Positions 1 through 8,136 of a stretch of DNA of 64,000 bases are shown one piece after another. The position numbers and the translations under genes were made by a program. This stretch comes from Paenibacillus woosongensis (GTDB lineage: Bacteria > Bacillota > Bacilli > Paenibacillales > Paenibacillaceae): assembly GCF_030122845.1 (NCBI RefSeq), contig NZ_CP126084.1, positions 4,154,001-4,218,000 of the forward strand. Reading direction: 5' to 3'. Numbering within the stretch: the first letter of the stretch is position 1; each line of letters begins with the position of its first letter. The notes beneath the pieces were generated by a model that was given only the letters and a program-made list of their open reading frames with translations, ran no database searches and was not told the DNA's origin.

Positions 1-420
1 GTCATAGGCAAGGCCAGGAACCACAACGAGGTCGATTTCAGACCAGCGGTTCTCGGGCCAAATGCCCGTATGCTCAGCTGGCTCGGGAATACCCCACGCA
101 CCAGGCAGCAGTTCGCCGGCTCCCTTCAATTCATACAGCTCAAACCGCCCAGCTCCGGCGACCTTCGGAACCAATACGCGATCACCCTGCCTCCAGCAGT
201 TGTTCATCAACTCGCTTGTATCGGGCTCGTCCCGAAAGGAAGCATAAATGAATACTGTAAGCGGTCTGTTCCGTTCGTGCCGCAAGGGTCCCAGAACTTC
301 CCGTTCCGCCAGCAAGCTGGCTGCCAGCGACTGCTCTTGCCGCAATGGTTCCGGAATTTGGGACCGGCGTTCTCTCATCGCACAGCGCAATTGATGTTTA
401 AGATCTGGGATATCCGTCAT
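1..420 (-). CDS. 5-formyltetrahydrofolate cyclo-ligase, N-terminal part (runs off left edge)
   Basis: From an ATG at 418-420 the minus strand stays open for 140 codons to the window edge, so the C-terminus is missing. The family (YgfA/YqgN, 5,10-methenyltetrahydrofolate synthetase) uses ATP to convert 5-formyl-THF to 5,10-methenyl-THF in the cytosol. Visible family features are a basic N-terminal helix (LKHQLRCAMRERR), a VLVPKV strand near residue 85 and a VVVPGLAYD strand at the edge. The Gly-rich nucleotide loop would lie outside the window. A GAGGG ribosome site (427-431) is six bases from the ATG. The gene is divergent from ydiF. The identification is by motif pattern only. Confidence 0.8.
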   Translation of the reverse strand, partial: MTDIPDLKHQLRCAMRERRSQIPEPLRQEQSLAASLLAEREVLGPLRHERNRPLTVFIYASFRDEPDTSELMNNCWRQGDRVLVPKVAGAGRFELYELKGAGELLPGAWGIPEPAEHTGIWPENRWSEIDLVVVPGLAYD

Positions 421-642
421 ATAAATCCCTCATAGAATGATATATTCTCATCTAGTTTATCATTGTTGAAGCAAAATGAAAACTAAAGCGATTTCTGAAA
501 AAATATCATAAATACGCACATTTTCATAGCATCGGAAATTCTATGATTTTATAAGACAGGGGACTTGCATAAAGAGCGATGCAATGCGCTGCCGTTTCAT
601 GTACACTTAATGTAGAAAGAATAAGCGGAGGATTCAGAAGTT

Positions 643-2610
643 ATGCTACTTCAAGCGACTAATATTACGAAACGATATGGTGTTACCGAAATACTTCATG
701 GCATTAACCTGCAGGTTTTAGAGCGGGACCGCATCGGCCTGGTTGGCGTCAACGGGGCCGGAAAATCGACGCTATTGCAAATATTGGCTCAGGAATTGTC
801 ATATGATGAAGGGCAGATTTATAAAGCGAAGGAAACCACGATCGGTTATCTCGCTCAAAATAGCGGGCTGCAGTCGGAGCTCACGATCTGGGAGGAAATG
901 CTGAACGTCTTCACTTCCCTGCTGGATGCAGAGCGCGAGCTGCGCAGCATGGAGCAAGAAATCGCCGCGCTGGCCGAACATCATGACGATGACAAGGCCT
1001 ACGAGGAATTACTGGAGCGGTACGCCCGAAAACAAGACTGGTTCAAGGATAATGGCGGTTACGAGATCGAAACTCGCATTCGCAGTGTGCTTCACGGCAT
1101 GGGCTTCGGCAGCTTCCCGCCGGATACGCTCATTTCCACGCTGAGCGGGGGGCAGAGAACCCGTCTCGCTTTGGCCCGGATTTTGCTCCAGGCTCCCGAT
1201 CTGCTCATGCTTGACGAACCAACGAACCACTTGGACATTGAGACGTTAACCTGGCTGGAGGATTACCTCCGCAACTATTCCGGGGCGCTGCTGATCGTGT
1301 CCCATGACCGTTATTTCCTCGATCGGCTCGTCACGGCCATCGTCGAAATCGAACGCCATCAATCGAAAAGATACACAGGCAATTACACGCGCTACATCGC
1401 ACTGAAGGCGGCCGAATACGAAAGCCAGATGAAAATGTACGAGAAACAGCAGGACGAAATTGCCCGTATGGAAACCTTCATTCAGCGCAACATTGTCCGG
1501 GCTTCGACGACGAAACGGGCGCAAAGCCGCCGCAAAGCGCTGGAGAAGATGGACATCATGGAAAGGCCGACCGGGGATTTGAAGCGGGCGAGCTTTTCCT
1601 TTGAAGCAGAGTACATGACCGGCAAGGATGTGCTGCAGGTTGACGGCCTATCCTATTCCTTTGCCGACGATAAGCATCCGCTGTTTCGTAATGTATCTTT
1701 CTATTTGCGGCGCGGCGAGACTGTTGCCCTGATCGGACCGAACGGGATCGGCAAGTCGACCTTGCTCAAAATTTTAACCGGCGATCTGAAGGCTTCTTCC
1801 GGGTCGCTCGTGTGGGGCAGCAAAGTAAAAATCGGGTATTATGATCAGGAGCAGACCCACCTCAATGCCACAAATACCGTACTCGAGGAAGTGTGGAGCG
1901 CCTTTCCCCATATGGAGGAGGCAAGAATCCGCACGGTGCTGGGCAATTTTTTGTTCAGCGGCGATGACGTTCAGAAGAGAATAGCCGCGCTGAGCGGCGG
2001 CGAAAAAGCAAGGGTTGCGTTAGCCAAGCTGATGCTGCAAAAGGCCAACGTCCTCATTCTCGACGAGCCGACCAACCATCTTGATTTATTCAGCAAAGAG
2101 GTGCTTGAATCTGCTCTGCTCGATTACGACGGAACGCTGCTGTTCATTTCCCACGACCGTTATTTTCTTAATAAAATGGCGGAACGGATCGTCGAACTGC
2201 ACCCTGGCGGGGCCCATCATTTCCTGGGGAATTATGACGACTATTTAGCGAAATTACAAGAGCTTGCGGAGCTGGCTGACGAAAACGCCACAAGCCAAAC
2301 ACCCAATCCCGCACCAGCGGACGACAGCTCCTCTGGAGCCGACGCTGCCGCGGCCAAAAATGGAGCGGCAACATTCGAGGCGGAGAAACAAGCAAAGCGC
2401 GAGGAACGCATGAGACAGCGCCGTCTGGAGCAGCTCGAACAGTCGATTGCCGAGCTGGAGGAGCAGATCGCGGCCATTGAAGCGGAATTAACTCTGCCCG
2501 AGGTTTATCAGGACTATACGGCCGTGCAAGAGCGGCAGCTTCTCATCGACGAGCGCAAGCTGCAATTGACAGCAGCCTATGAGGAATGGGAAACACTGGC
2601 TGAAGCTTAA
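643..2610 (+). CDS. ydiF: ABC-F family ATPase, YdiF type
   Basis: A 655-residue soluble protein with two ABC ATPase domains and no membrane segment, as expected for ABC-F translation factors that act on the ribosome. Walker A motifs are GVNGAGKS (35-42) and GPNGIGKS (about 365). Signature motifs are LSGGQ (about 167) and LSGGE (about 450), each followed by a LDEPTNHLD Walker B. The basic inter-domain linker (about 285-310) and the charged C-terminal coiled coil (about 575-655) match YdiF of Bacillus subtilis in length and order. GGAGG at 627-631 supports this ATG. The gene is monocistronic, with a strong hairpin at 2690-2717. Its exact ribosomal role is not shown by sequence; antibiotic protection is possible for ABC-F proteins but not indicated here. 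Confidence 0.9.
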   Translation: MLLQATNITKRYGVTEILHGINLQVLERDRIGLVGVNGAGKSTLLQILAQELSYDEGQIYKAKETTIGYLAQNSGLQSELTIWEEMLNVFTSLLDAERELRSMEQEIAALAEHHDDDKAYEELLERYARKQDWFKDNGGYEIETRIRSVLHGMGFGSFPPDTLISTLSGGQRTRLALARILLQAPDLLMLDEPTNHLDIETLTWLEDYLRNYSGALLIVSHDRYFLDRLVTAIVEIERHQSKRYTGNYTRYIALKAAEYESQMKMYEKQQDEIARMETFIQRNIVRASTTKRAQSRRKALEKMDIMERPTGDLKRASFSFEAEYMTGKDVLQVDGLSYSFADDKHPLFRNVSFYLRRGETVALIGPNGIGKSTLLKILTGDLKASSGSLVWGSKVKIGYYDQEQTHLNATNTVLEEVWSAFPHMEEARIRTVLGNFLFSGDDVQKRIAALSGGEKARVALAKLMLQKANVLILDEPTNHLDLFSKEVLESALLDYDGTLLFISHDRYFLNKMAERIVELHPGGAHHFLGNYDDYLAKLQELAELADENATSQTPNPAPADDSSSGADAAAAKNGAATFEAEKQAKREERMRQRRLEQLEQSIAELEEQIAAIEAELTLPEVYQDYTAVQERQLLIDERKLQLTAAYEEWETLAEA

Positions 2611-2647
2611 AAAATATTTTTTACATGGCATTTACAAACGACACTAG

Positions 2648-2895
2648 TTGTGCACAGGCTTATCCACAATTCCACTGCTGACTAACCATAAAAAACGGCC
2701 GCATAGGCCGTTTTTTTCCTTTTAAAATAGTGTTTTTGTGAAATAACGCTGATTATCCACCGAACTATCCACATTATCCACAGTTTTCAGAAAAAATCAT
2801 TTCTCAATTTCGTAAACCGATCAATCTCTTGGTACATAAGTTTTCATCCATTTTTCATGAAGTTAGTCTACAAGCTGTGGATAACTTTGTCCACA
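2648..2895. other. Cluster of DnaA boxes downstream of ydiF
   Basis: Three exact DnaA boxes (TTATCCACA) occur at 2660-2668 (+), 2774-2782 (+) and 2876-2884 (-). Three one-mismatch boxes lie at 2753-2761 (+), 2765-2773 (+) and 2887-2895 (+), and a weaker TTGTGCACA at 2648-2656. Six good boxes in 236 bp of non-coding DNA is far above chance. No dnaA, dnaN or other origin gene is near, so this is read as a DnaA titration or regulatory cluster and not as oriC. Confidence 0.75.
2690..2717 (+). terminator. Intrinsic terminator of ydiF
   Basis: An A-run, the stem ACGGCC / GGCCGT with loop GCATA, and a run of seven T. It lies 80 bases after the ydiF stop, inside the DnaA-box cluster. The flanking A and T runs make it usable in both directions. 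Confidence 0.9.
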
Positions 2896-3050
2896 TCTTG
2901 ACAAGGAGCTCTGTTTTATTGTAGAAGTATTCACTTTCTTTTTCTAGTGCTTCGTTCCCTAATTTCACGTTTGCTATCCTCTACCCGTCCCATGAATTCC
3001 AAAATTGAATTCCAGAAGCACTATGCTCGGCATAACTACCGATATATCAA

Positions 3051-3265
3051 TTAAAAACGATACCCCAGTTCGCTCCAAACCGGGTTCTGCTCTAGCGACA
3101 CAATAACCTTGGCTCCTGCTTCTATCTGCCTAATCTTGCAAGTACGCAGGCATTCCTGGCAAAGACCAAACCCATCTAACAGCCTATTGCTAGAACCAGA
3201 CGACACTCTTTATCATCTTTAATAGCCTTCGCGTCCATCTTTCCGACAAGCCATTGTCGCAACAT
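3051..3265 (-). pseudogene. Frameshifted small gene with a Cys cluster, function unknown
   Basis: An ATG at 3265 opens 29 codons that end in AIGC and a TAG at 3176-3178. In the next frame the reading resumes as LDGFGLCQECLRTCKIRQIE and continues to a TAA at 3051. One missing T near 3176-3181 joins the two into a protein of about 70 residues with a CxxCxxxC cluster. Residue composition is protein-like across both halves. No good ribosome site precedes the ATG, so the true start is uncertain. It could be a zinc-binding small protein. I do not recognise the family. Confidence 0.4.
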
Positions 3266-3353
3266 GGCAGCTTAGAATTAAATTAAAGAGAGAAAAGAAT
3301 AACATTTTGGACGGGATCATGATCTTGTGTTAATCATGAAAGGAGAGAGTCAA

Positions 3354-4241
3354 ATGAAAACCTTAAAAACCGCCGCACTCTTCATTTTAAGTCTAAGTTT
3401 GATTTATTTAGGGGGCTGCCAGGCCAGCGGCGCTTCCAAACAAGCTTCCACGGGAGCACAGACACCGGCATTCCAGTCCTCTACCCTTCCGGGAGGAGGC
3501 ATCGCATTTCCGCATAATGAACGGATACATCTGTCAACTGACCAGAAATGGGTGGCCAGCGAAGGGCATTTATCGGATCTGATCCGCCTGCAGTGGACGG
3601 CCGAACGCGCCAAGCCAGCCATTGCCTGGGCCGATGAGAAAGGTATGGACAAGACGGCCATCGTATCCCATGACAAAGCCAACAATCCTGAGCAGCATGA
3701 CCATAAACATATTTCGATCGAAACGACGATGTCCCCGGACGGGGAGCATAAGGACGAGTTATTCACGCGCCTTGAAATTCCTTACGATACCGACGTATCG
3801 GAAATTCGCACCCATTCCTCCAACTTTAATGTGATGGATGGCATTTTAAGAGTGGCAGGTGAAGGACACCGGGACTTGCAGTTTGCCAAGACGGGGGAAG
3901 AAAACGAAACGACTCCGCTCTGGAGCCTGAGAGCCGACAGCTCCGAACTTGCCGGCAATAACACAGGAGGGGATTTCAACGTCGTGCGCTATTCAGACGA
4001 AGGTGAGGCAATCGATAGCGCATTATTCATGAAACGAAGCGACGGTAAGATCGGCGTGGGGACGAGTGAACCCCAGAGCAAGCTGGATGTGAACGGCGAC
4101 GGTATATCCATTCGCGAAGCGAAGACCCCTGCCTCCTCCAGCGCTCCGGGCAATAAAGGAGACATTGCTTGGGACGAAAATTACATTTACGTTTGCGTCG
4201 CCAAAGATACCTGGAAACGGACGGAGCTCTCATCCTGGTAA
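3354..4241 (+). CDS. Lipoprotein with a phage-tail-fibre-like C-terminus
   Basis: A 295-residue secreted protein. The chosen ATG (3354) follows AAAGGAGAG at 3339-3347; an upstream in-frame start at 3327 has no ribosome site. A signal peptide with lipobox LGGC puts the lipidated Cys at residue 22. The middle part is unrecognised. The last 80 residues contain IGVGTSEPQSKLDVNGDG and then GDIAWDENYIYVCVAKDTWK, patterns common near the ends of phage tail fibres and bacterial adhesins. It stands alone between the ydiF region and cysK and is followed by a hairpin. Surface attachment or ligand binding is an inference. Confidence 0.7.
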   Translation: MKTLKTAALFILSLSLIYLGGCQASGASKQASTGAQTPAFQSSTLPGGGIAFPHNERIHLSTDQKWVASEGHLSDLIRLQWTAERAKPAIAWADEKGMDKTAIVSHDKANNPEQHDHKHISIETTMSPDGEHKDELFTRLEIPYDTDVSEIRTHSSNFNVMDGILRVAGEGHRDLQFAKTGEENETTPLWSLRADSSELAGNNTGGDFNVVRYSDEGEAIDSALFMKRSDGKIGVGTSEPQSKLDVNGDGISIREAKTPASSSAPGNKGDIAWDENYIYVCVAKDTWKRTELSSW

Positions 4242-4295
4242 CGGCTAATCACCAGACATGTTTATACTCTCTCATATCTCAAGAAGCAGCATTCA

Positions 4296-4338
4296 GAACC
4301 TTGGCCAAAGAGGCGCCCAGTGCCTCTTGCCAAGGTTC
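4296..4338 (+). terminator. Long hairpin after the lipoprotein gene
   Basis: GAACCTTGG (4296-4304) pairs with CCAAGGTTC (4330-4338), and AAGAGGC (4308-4314) with GCCTCTT (4322-4328). The T tract behind it is weak (TTCCTGTTGT). It lies 55 bases after the lipoprotein stop and just before the cysK promoter, so termination is the likely role. Confidence 0.6.
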
Positions 4339-4354
4339 TTCCTGTTGTCGCAAC

Positions 4355-4383
4355 TTGAATCCGGCTCTTCCAACCGCTACAAT
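4355..4383 (+). promoter_or_regulatory. Sigma-A promoter of cysK
   Basis: TTGAAT (4355-4360), a 17-bp spacer and TACAAT (4378-4383), ending 35 bases before the cysK ATG. No T-box or S-box structure is evident between it and the gene. Confidence 0.65.
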
Positions 4384-4418
4384 ATATTGTCATACAGGGC
4401 TAAAGAAAGGGGAGCGCC

Positions 4419-5342
4419 ATGACCCGCAAAGTCGTTAACAACATCTCCGAGCTCGTCGGAGACACTCCAGCCGTGAAGCTGAACCGTCTGGTCAGCGTGC
4501 AGGACGCTGAGGTCTATGTCAAGCTGGAATATTTCAACCCGAGCGGCAGCGTCAAGGACCGCGCGGCTTCCCATATGATCCGCGAAGCGGAAAAAGCCGG
4601 CAAGTTGAAGCCGGGGGCAACCATCATCGAGCCGACCAGCGGCAACACCGGCATCGGACTGGCGATGAACGCCGCAGCCAAAGGCTACAGGACGATCCTT
4701 GTCATGCCCGATAATATGACTAAAGAGCGCATTAACATTTTGAAGGCTTATGGCGCGCAGGTAGTGCTCACGCCCGCAGCCAAACGGATGCCCGGGGCCA
4801 TCGAAAAAGCGAAGCAGCTCCTTGCCGAAACCCCCGGCAGCTTCATGCCGCAGCAATTCCAGAACGAGGCGAATCCGAAAATCCACCGCCTGACCACCGG
4901 GCCTGAGATCGTGGAGCAAATGGATGGCAGGCTCGATGTTTTCGTCGCCACGTCCGGAACCGGCGGTACGATTACGGGAACTGGCGAATATTTGCGAGAG
5001 CATATTCCCGGCATCCGGATCGCCGTCGTTGAGCCAATGGGTTCGCCGGTGCTGTCCGGCGGAGAGCCGGGACCGCATAAGCTTGTCGGCACGAGTCCGG
5101 GTTTTGTCCCGCCTATTCTCAATACCGGCGTTTATGACGAGATCGTTCAGGTATCCGACGAGGATGCGCTGGAGACGACTCGCCGCCTGGCCGCCTTGGA
5201 AGGCATTCTGGTTGGCCCCTCTGCGGGAGCCTCCGTCTGGACGGCGATTCAGTTCGCACACCAGCTTGGAGCGGGCAAGCGCATATTATGTATTGCGCCG
5301 GATACGGGCGAACGATATTTAAGCATGGACATCTTCAATTAA
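4419..5342 (+). CDS. cysK: Cysteine synthase (O-acetylserine sulfhydrylase)
   Basis: A 307-residue PLP enzyme that makes L-cysteine from O-acetylserine and sulfide in the cytosol. The PLP lysine is K46 in NPSGSVKDR. The substrate loop EPTSGNTGIGLA is at about 71-82 and the phosphate-binding GTGGTITGTG at about 177-186. Length fits the CysK/CysM group (about 305-310). AAAGGGGAG precedes the ATG. A rhodanese follows 50 bases downstream, which suggests linked sulfur handling, although that gene has its own possible promoter. CysM or a cystathionine beta-synthase-like role cannot be excluded by motif alone. Confidence 0.9.
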   Translation: MTRKVVNNISELVGDTPAVKLNRLVSVQDAEVYVKLEYFNPSGSVKDRAASHMIREAEKAGKLKPGATIIEPTSGNTGIGLAMNAAAKGYRTILVMPDNMTKERINILKAYGAQVVLTPAAKRMPGAIEKAKQLLAETPGSFMPQQFQNEANPKIHRLTTGPEIVEQMDGRLDVFVATSGTGGTITGTGEYLREHIPGIRIAVVEPMGSPVLSGGEPGPHKLVGTSPGFVPPILNTGVYDEIVQVSDEDALETTRRLAALEGILVGPSAGASVWTAIQFAHQLGAGKRILCIAPDTGERYLSMDIFN

Positions 5343-5353
5343 AGAGGTATAAT
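5326..5353 (+). promoter_or_regulatory. Possible promoter of the rhodanese gene
   Basis: TGGACA (5326-5331), a 16-bp spacer and a perfect TATAAT (5348-5353). The -35 lies inside the end of cysK. Confidence 0.45.
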
Positions 5354-5392
5354 AAACCAGCCAAGTACAAAACATGAGGTAGGTGCCCAACC

Positions 5393-5770
5393 ATGAGCGA
5401 AGTCATTCAGGGAGTATCCCATATCGACACGAAAGAACTGAGCGATATACTGCAGGATCCCGGCAACCGAACTATTATAATCGACGTGAGAGAACCGGAG
5501 GAGTACATTCAGGCCCATATTCCAGGCGTACCGCTCATTCCTATGGGGGAGATTATCGGCTATATGGACGATTTGGACCCGGAGCGGGAATACGTATTCA
5601 TATGTCGGAGCGGGCAGCGGAGCTTTAATGTAGCTAAGTATTTCCAGCAGAATGGATTCGACGCAGTGCATAATTATGCCGGAGGCATGCTTGATTGGGA
5701 CGGAGAAATGGCCACGGGCCTAGAGAACGTCATTGAGCATCCTTTGGATCCCAAGAAGCTGGAAAGATAA
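5393..5770 (+). CDS. Single-domain rhodanese (sulfurtransferase)
   Basis: A 125-residue cytosolic protein with one rhodanese domain. The active-site loop CRSGQRS starts at Cys71, which would carry the persulfide. The upstream DVREPEEYIQAHIPG segment (31-45) and the later NYAGGMLDW segment are typical of the domain. The start follows AGGTAGGTG. The protein ends soon after the domain, so there is no second inactive domain. Being next to cysK fits sulfur transfer, but the acceptor is not indicated. Confidence 0.85.
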   Translation: MSEVIQGVSHIDTKELSDILQDPGNRTIIIDVREPEEYIQAHIPGVPLIPMGEIIGYMDDLDPEREYVFICRSGQRSFNVAKYFQQNGFDAVHNYAGGMLDWDGEMATGLENVIEHPLDPKKLER

Positions 5771-5822
5771 TGCGAAGCGTTGCCCTTGCGATGAATGATG
5801 AATAGTATGAAGTATTAATAAC

Positions 5823-5852
5823 AAATCTCTCCTTCCTCGAAGGAGAGATTTT
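5823..5852. terminator. Bidirectional terminator between the rhodanese gene and the xylan operon
   Basis: AATCTCTCCTT (5824-5834) pairs with AAGGAGAGATT (5840-5850) around a five-base loop, with A and T flanks on both sides. It serves the plus-strand rhodanese gene and the minus-strand GH43 remnant that ends at 5864. Confidence 0.85.
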
Positions 5853-5863
5853 CTTGTATTATT

Positions 5864-7095
5864 CTATTCCGCCTGATAGCTGAAATAGTCAAAGTACGCT
5901 GGCGTCTTGGAATCCCGGCCGTTCCCGGTCGCATACATCCCGAGCAACGCCCCGGTAAAGCCGCCGTTGCCCTCCGGGGACAATGCCCGGGCTGGCGCCG
6001 CTCCCGTTTCGTGCCATGCCTCCCCGTCCAAGGAGTACAGCAGCACATACTCTCTTTCCTTGGCGATCGCGCGAAGCCACACACGCTCCGCAGGAACCGG
6101 CTTCTCTGCCAAGACAGTCGTCTGTCCCTGATCCGTCATCATAGCGATCAGGAGCTGAGCTTCTCCCTCCCGGCGGATTCCGAGCGTCAGATTTCCCCGC
6201 TCATTGAGCCTGACAGCAATTCCAGCCTCTTCGCCTGCGTTCTCTGGAGCGAAATGAAGCTCCGTAGACACCGCCACAATTCGGTGCTGCTGACGGACGC
6301 CGAGGAACAAGGCAGGACCTGTATCCCGCAAAGCAAGACTGTTCCCCATCAACATCACGTAACCAGGCCGCGTGCCCAGCAGTACCTGTTCCTCCTGTGG
6401 GGCCAGAAGAAATGCCCAGCGGGGCCCTAGCTGGTCATCCGTAAAATCATCCCGCCAGTACGGCTCAGCCGCCGATGCCAAGGATGGCAGCGGGATGAAT
6501 GTTCCTTCCGCTGTCATCTCCAATCTGACCGTTCCCTCATTATTGTCCACCACGGGCCAGCCATCCCCGGTCCATTGCACGGGAGCCAGGAAGGTTTCCC
6601 GCCCGAGCACACTGTACTGCCCGTCTACGGGACGGACGCCAAGGAACATTGCCCACCATCTTCCTTCCGAATCCTCGACCAAGTCGGCATGACCGACGTT
6701 CTGTATCGGATCATCAGCAAGGCGGTTATGAGTCAGCATCGGATAAGGCATCATCTCGAACGGCCCGTAAGGCGCATCGCCCCGGTAGACGAGGACGCGA
6801 TGATCCCGGCCTGTGCCTCCGCAGGCACAAGTCAAATAATAGCGGCCTTTGATTTTATAGAGATGCGGCCCTTCCGTCCATACTCCTCGTCGCCACGGGC
6901 CACGACGACAGGCTCGCTTAGCGCCGCGCCCGTTGCAATATCGATCTCATACTGGATAATATGCGAATCCTTGTCCGCCCCCATTTGCGCGGTCACGTAC
7001 ACTGTTCCATCATCGTCGAACATTAGCGACGGATCGATGTTCCCGTAAGGGATACGTATCGGATCGCTCCACGGTCCGGCAGGATCGGCAGTAAC
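5864..7095 (-). pseudogene. GH43 beta-xylosidase/arabinofuranosidase remnant, 5' deleted and frameshifted
   Basis: The minus strand from 7095 reads, without a start codon, TADPAGPWSDP and GNIDPSLMFDDDGTVYVT, which belong to the GH43 beta-propeller. Near 6881-6894 the frame changes: the sequence WTEGPHLYKIKGRYYL and all that follows to 5864 lies in another frame. One missing base there (GGC-GA instead of GGC-GGA) would restore the reading. After the propeller come about 180 residues resembling the C-terminal beta-sandwich of XynB-type enzymes. The N-terminal propeller blade with the catalytic Asp is absent, because the remnant begins directly behind and in frame with the xylanase TAG. An active enzyme is therefore unlikely. 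In related aldouronate operons this slot holds xynB. Confidence 0.85.
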
Positions 7096-8136
7096 CTATC
7101 GACCCTGAAGTTCTCGTTCTATGAGCCAGGCTACCTCGGCCACCCGATAATAAGCGGGCTTCGGCTGATGACGGTCATCGAATAGGAACGGCCAATTTTT
7201 GCGCCCGTGAACCGGGAAATTGTCAAGCCACGTATAATCGTCGGCCGCTCCCCAGAACGTCACCGCGCTGATTACGTCTTTGTATTCCTTGAGCAGTTTG
7301 AACATCTGCTCATACCGCTGCGCTTGAAGCTCGATGAGCTCGGCCGGCGCCTCCTTCAAATCCGTTCGCTTGTCGTCGAAGACGAACATCGATACGTCAA
7401 GCTCGGTTAACTGCAGCTGAAGCCCGAGTGAAGCGTACTTCTCGATCGCTGCGCGAATATCGTCCAGCGATGGCCCGTACAGATTCCAGTGGGCCTGCAG
7501 GCCGATGCCATGAATAGGGGCACCCTGCTCCACCAGAAGCTGGACGAGCCTGTAGATCTTTTCTCTTTTTAGCGGATTCGATTCATTGTAGTCATTGTAA
7601 AATAACAGGGCGTTCGGATCGGCTTCATGCGCAAGCTCAAACGCTTTGGCGATAAATTCAATTCCGGCGATTTCCGTCCATTTCGATTCCCGGAGCAGCG
7701 CCTGCCCTTCGTCAGCGATGACCTCATTCACCACGTCCCAGGCATAGATATGCTCTTTATACCGCCCTACCACCGTGTGAATATGCTCCTTCATCCGCGC
7801 GTACAGCGTCTCTTTGCTGACCAGGCCTCCAGCCCGATCCTCGAACAGCCAATCCGTCGACTGGTTATGCCAGACCAGCGTATGCCCTCTGACCTGCATG
7901 CCGTATCGTTTGGCGAAGTCCACGATAGCATCCGCATCCCCGAACGTGAACTTCCCTTCCTCCGGCTGCAGACTGACAAACTTCATCTCATTTTCCGCAG
8001 TAATGCTGTTGAAATGATAAGCGAGCAGTTCCTCCTGCGTTTGAATCGTCCGCGGGTTCACAGCGGCCCCAATTGGGAAGCAGTCCGCGAAAACTTCCTT
8101 CAGCTTCGGTTCGTTTCGGTTCATAGCGCTGCTCAT
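7096..8136 (-). CDS. Intracellular GH10 endo-1,4-beta-xylanase
   Basis: A 346-residue GH10 catalytic domain without signal peptide or binding modules, so it should cut imported xylo- and aldouronate oligosaccharides in the cytosol. The acid/base is E138 in WDVVNEV and the nucleophile E245 in QLTELDVS. HTLVWHNQ (85-92) and the FWGAADDYTWLDNFP segment near the C-terminus line the active site. The start overlaps the permease stop by one base (TAATG) with AAAGGA in front, so the two are translationally coupled. It matches the xynA2 position of the Paenibacillus aldouronate cluster. The GH43 remnant follows the stop directly. Confidence 0.93.
   Translation of the reverse strand: MSSAMNRNEPKLKEVFADCFPIGAAVNPRTIQTQEELLAYHFNSITAENEMKFVSLQPEEGKFTFGDADAIVDFAKRYGMQVRGHTLVWHNQSTDWLFEDRAGGLVSKETLYARMKEHIHTVVGRYKEHIYAWDVVNEVIADEGQALLRESKWTEIAGIEFIAKAFELAHEADPNALLFYNDYNESNPLKREKIYRLVQLLVEQGAPIHGIGLQAHWNLYGPSLDDIRAAIEKYASLGLQLQLTELDVSMFVFDDKRTDLKEAPAELIELQAQRYEQMFKLLKEYKDVISAVTFWGAADDYTWLDNFPVHGRKNWPFLFDDRHQPKPAYYRVAEVAWLIERELQGR

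Noticed and set aside
2648-2895. Chromosome origin (oriC)
   Set aside because: No dnaA, dnaN, recF or gyr genes are near, and no AT-rich unwinding block with DnaA-trio pattern is evident.
4240-4418. T-box or S-box riboswitch upstream of cysK
   Set aside because: Only a terminator-like hairpin is visible and it lies upstream of the promoter, so it is not in the cysK leader.
4377-5261. 294-residue minus-strand protein opposite cysK
   Set aside because: It is an antisense shadow of cysK.
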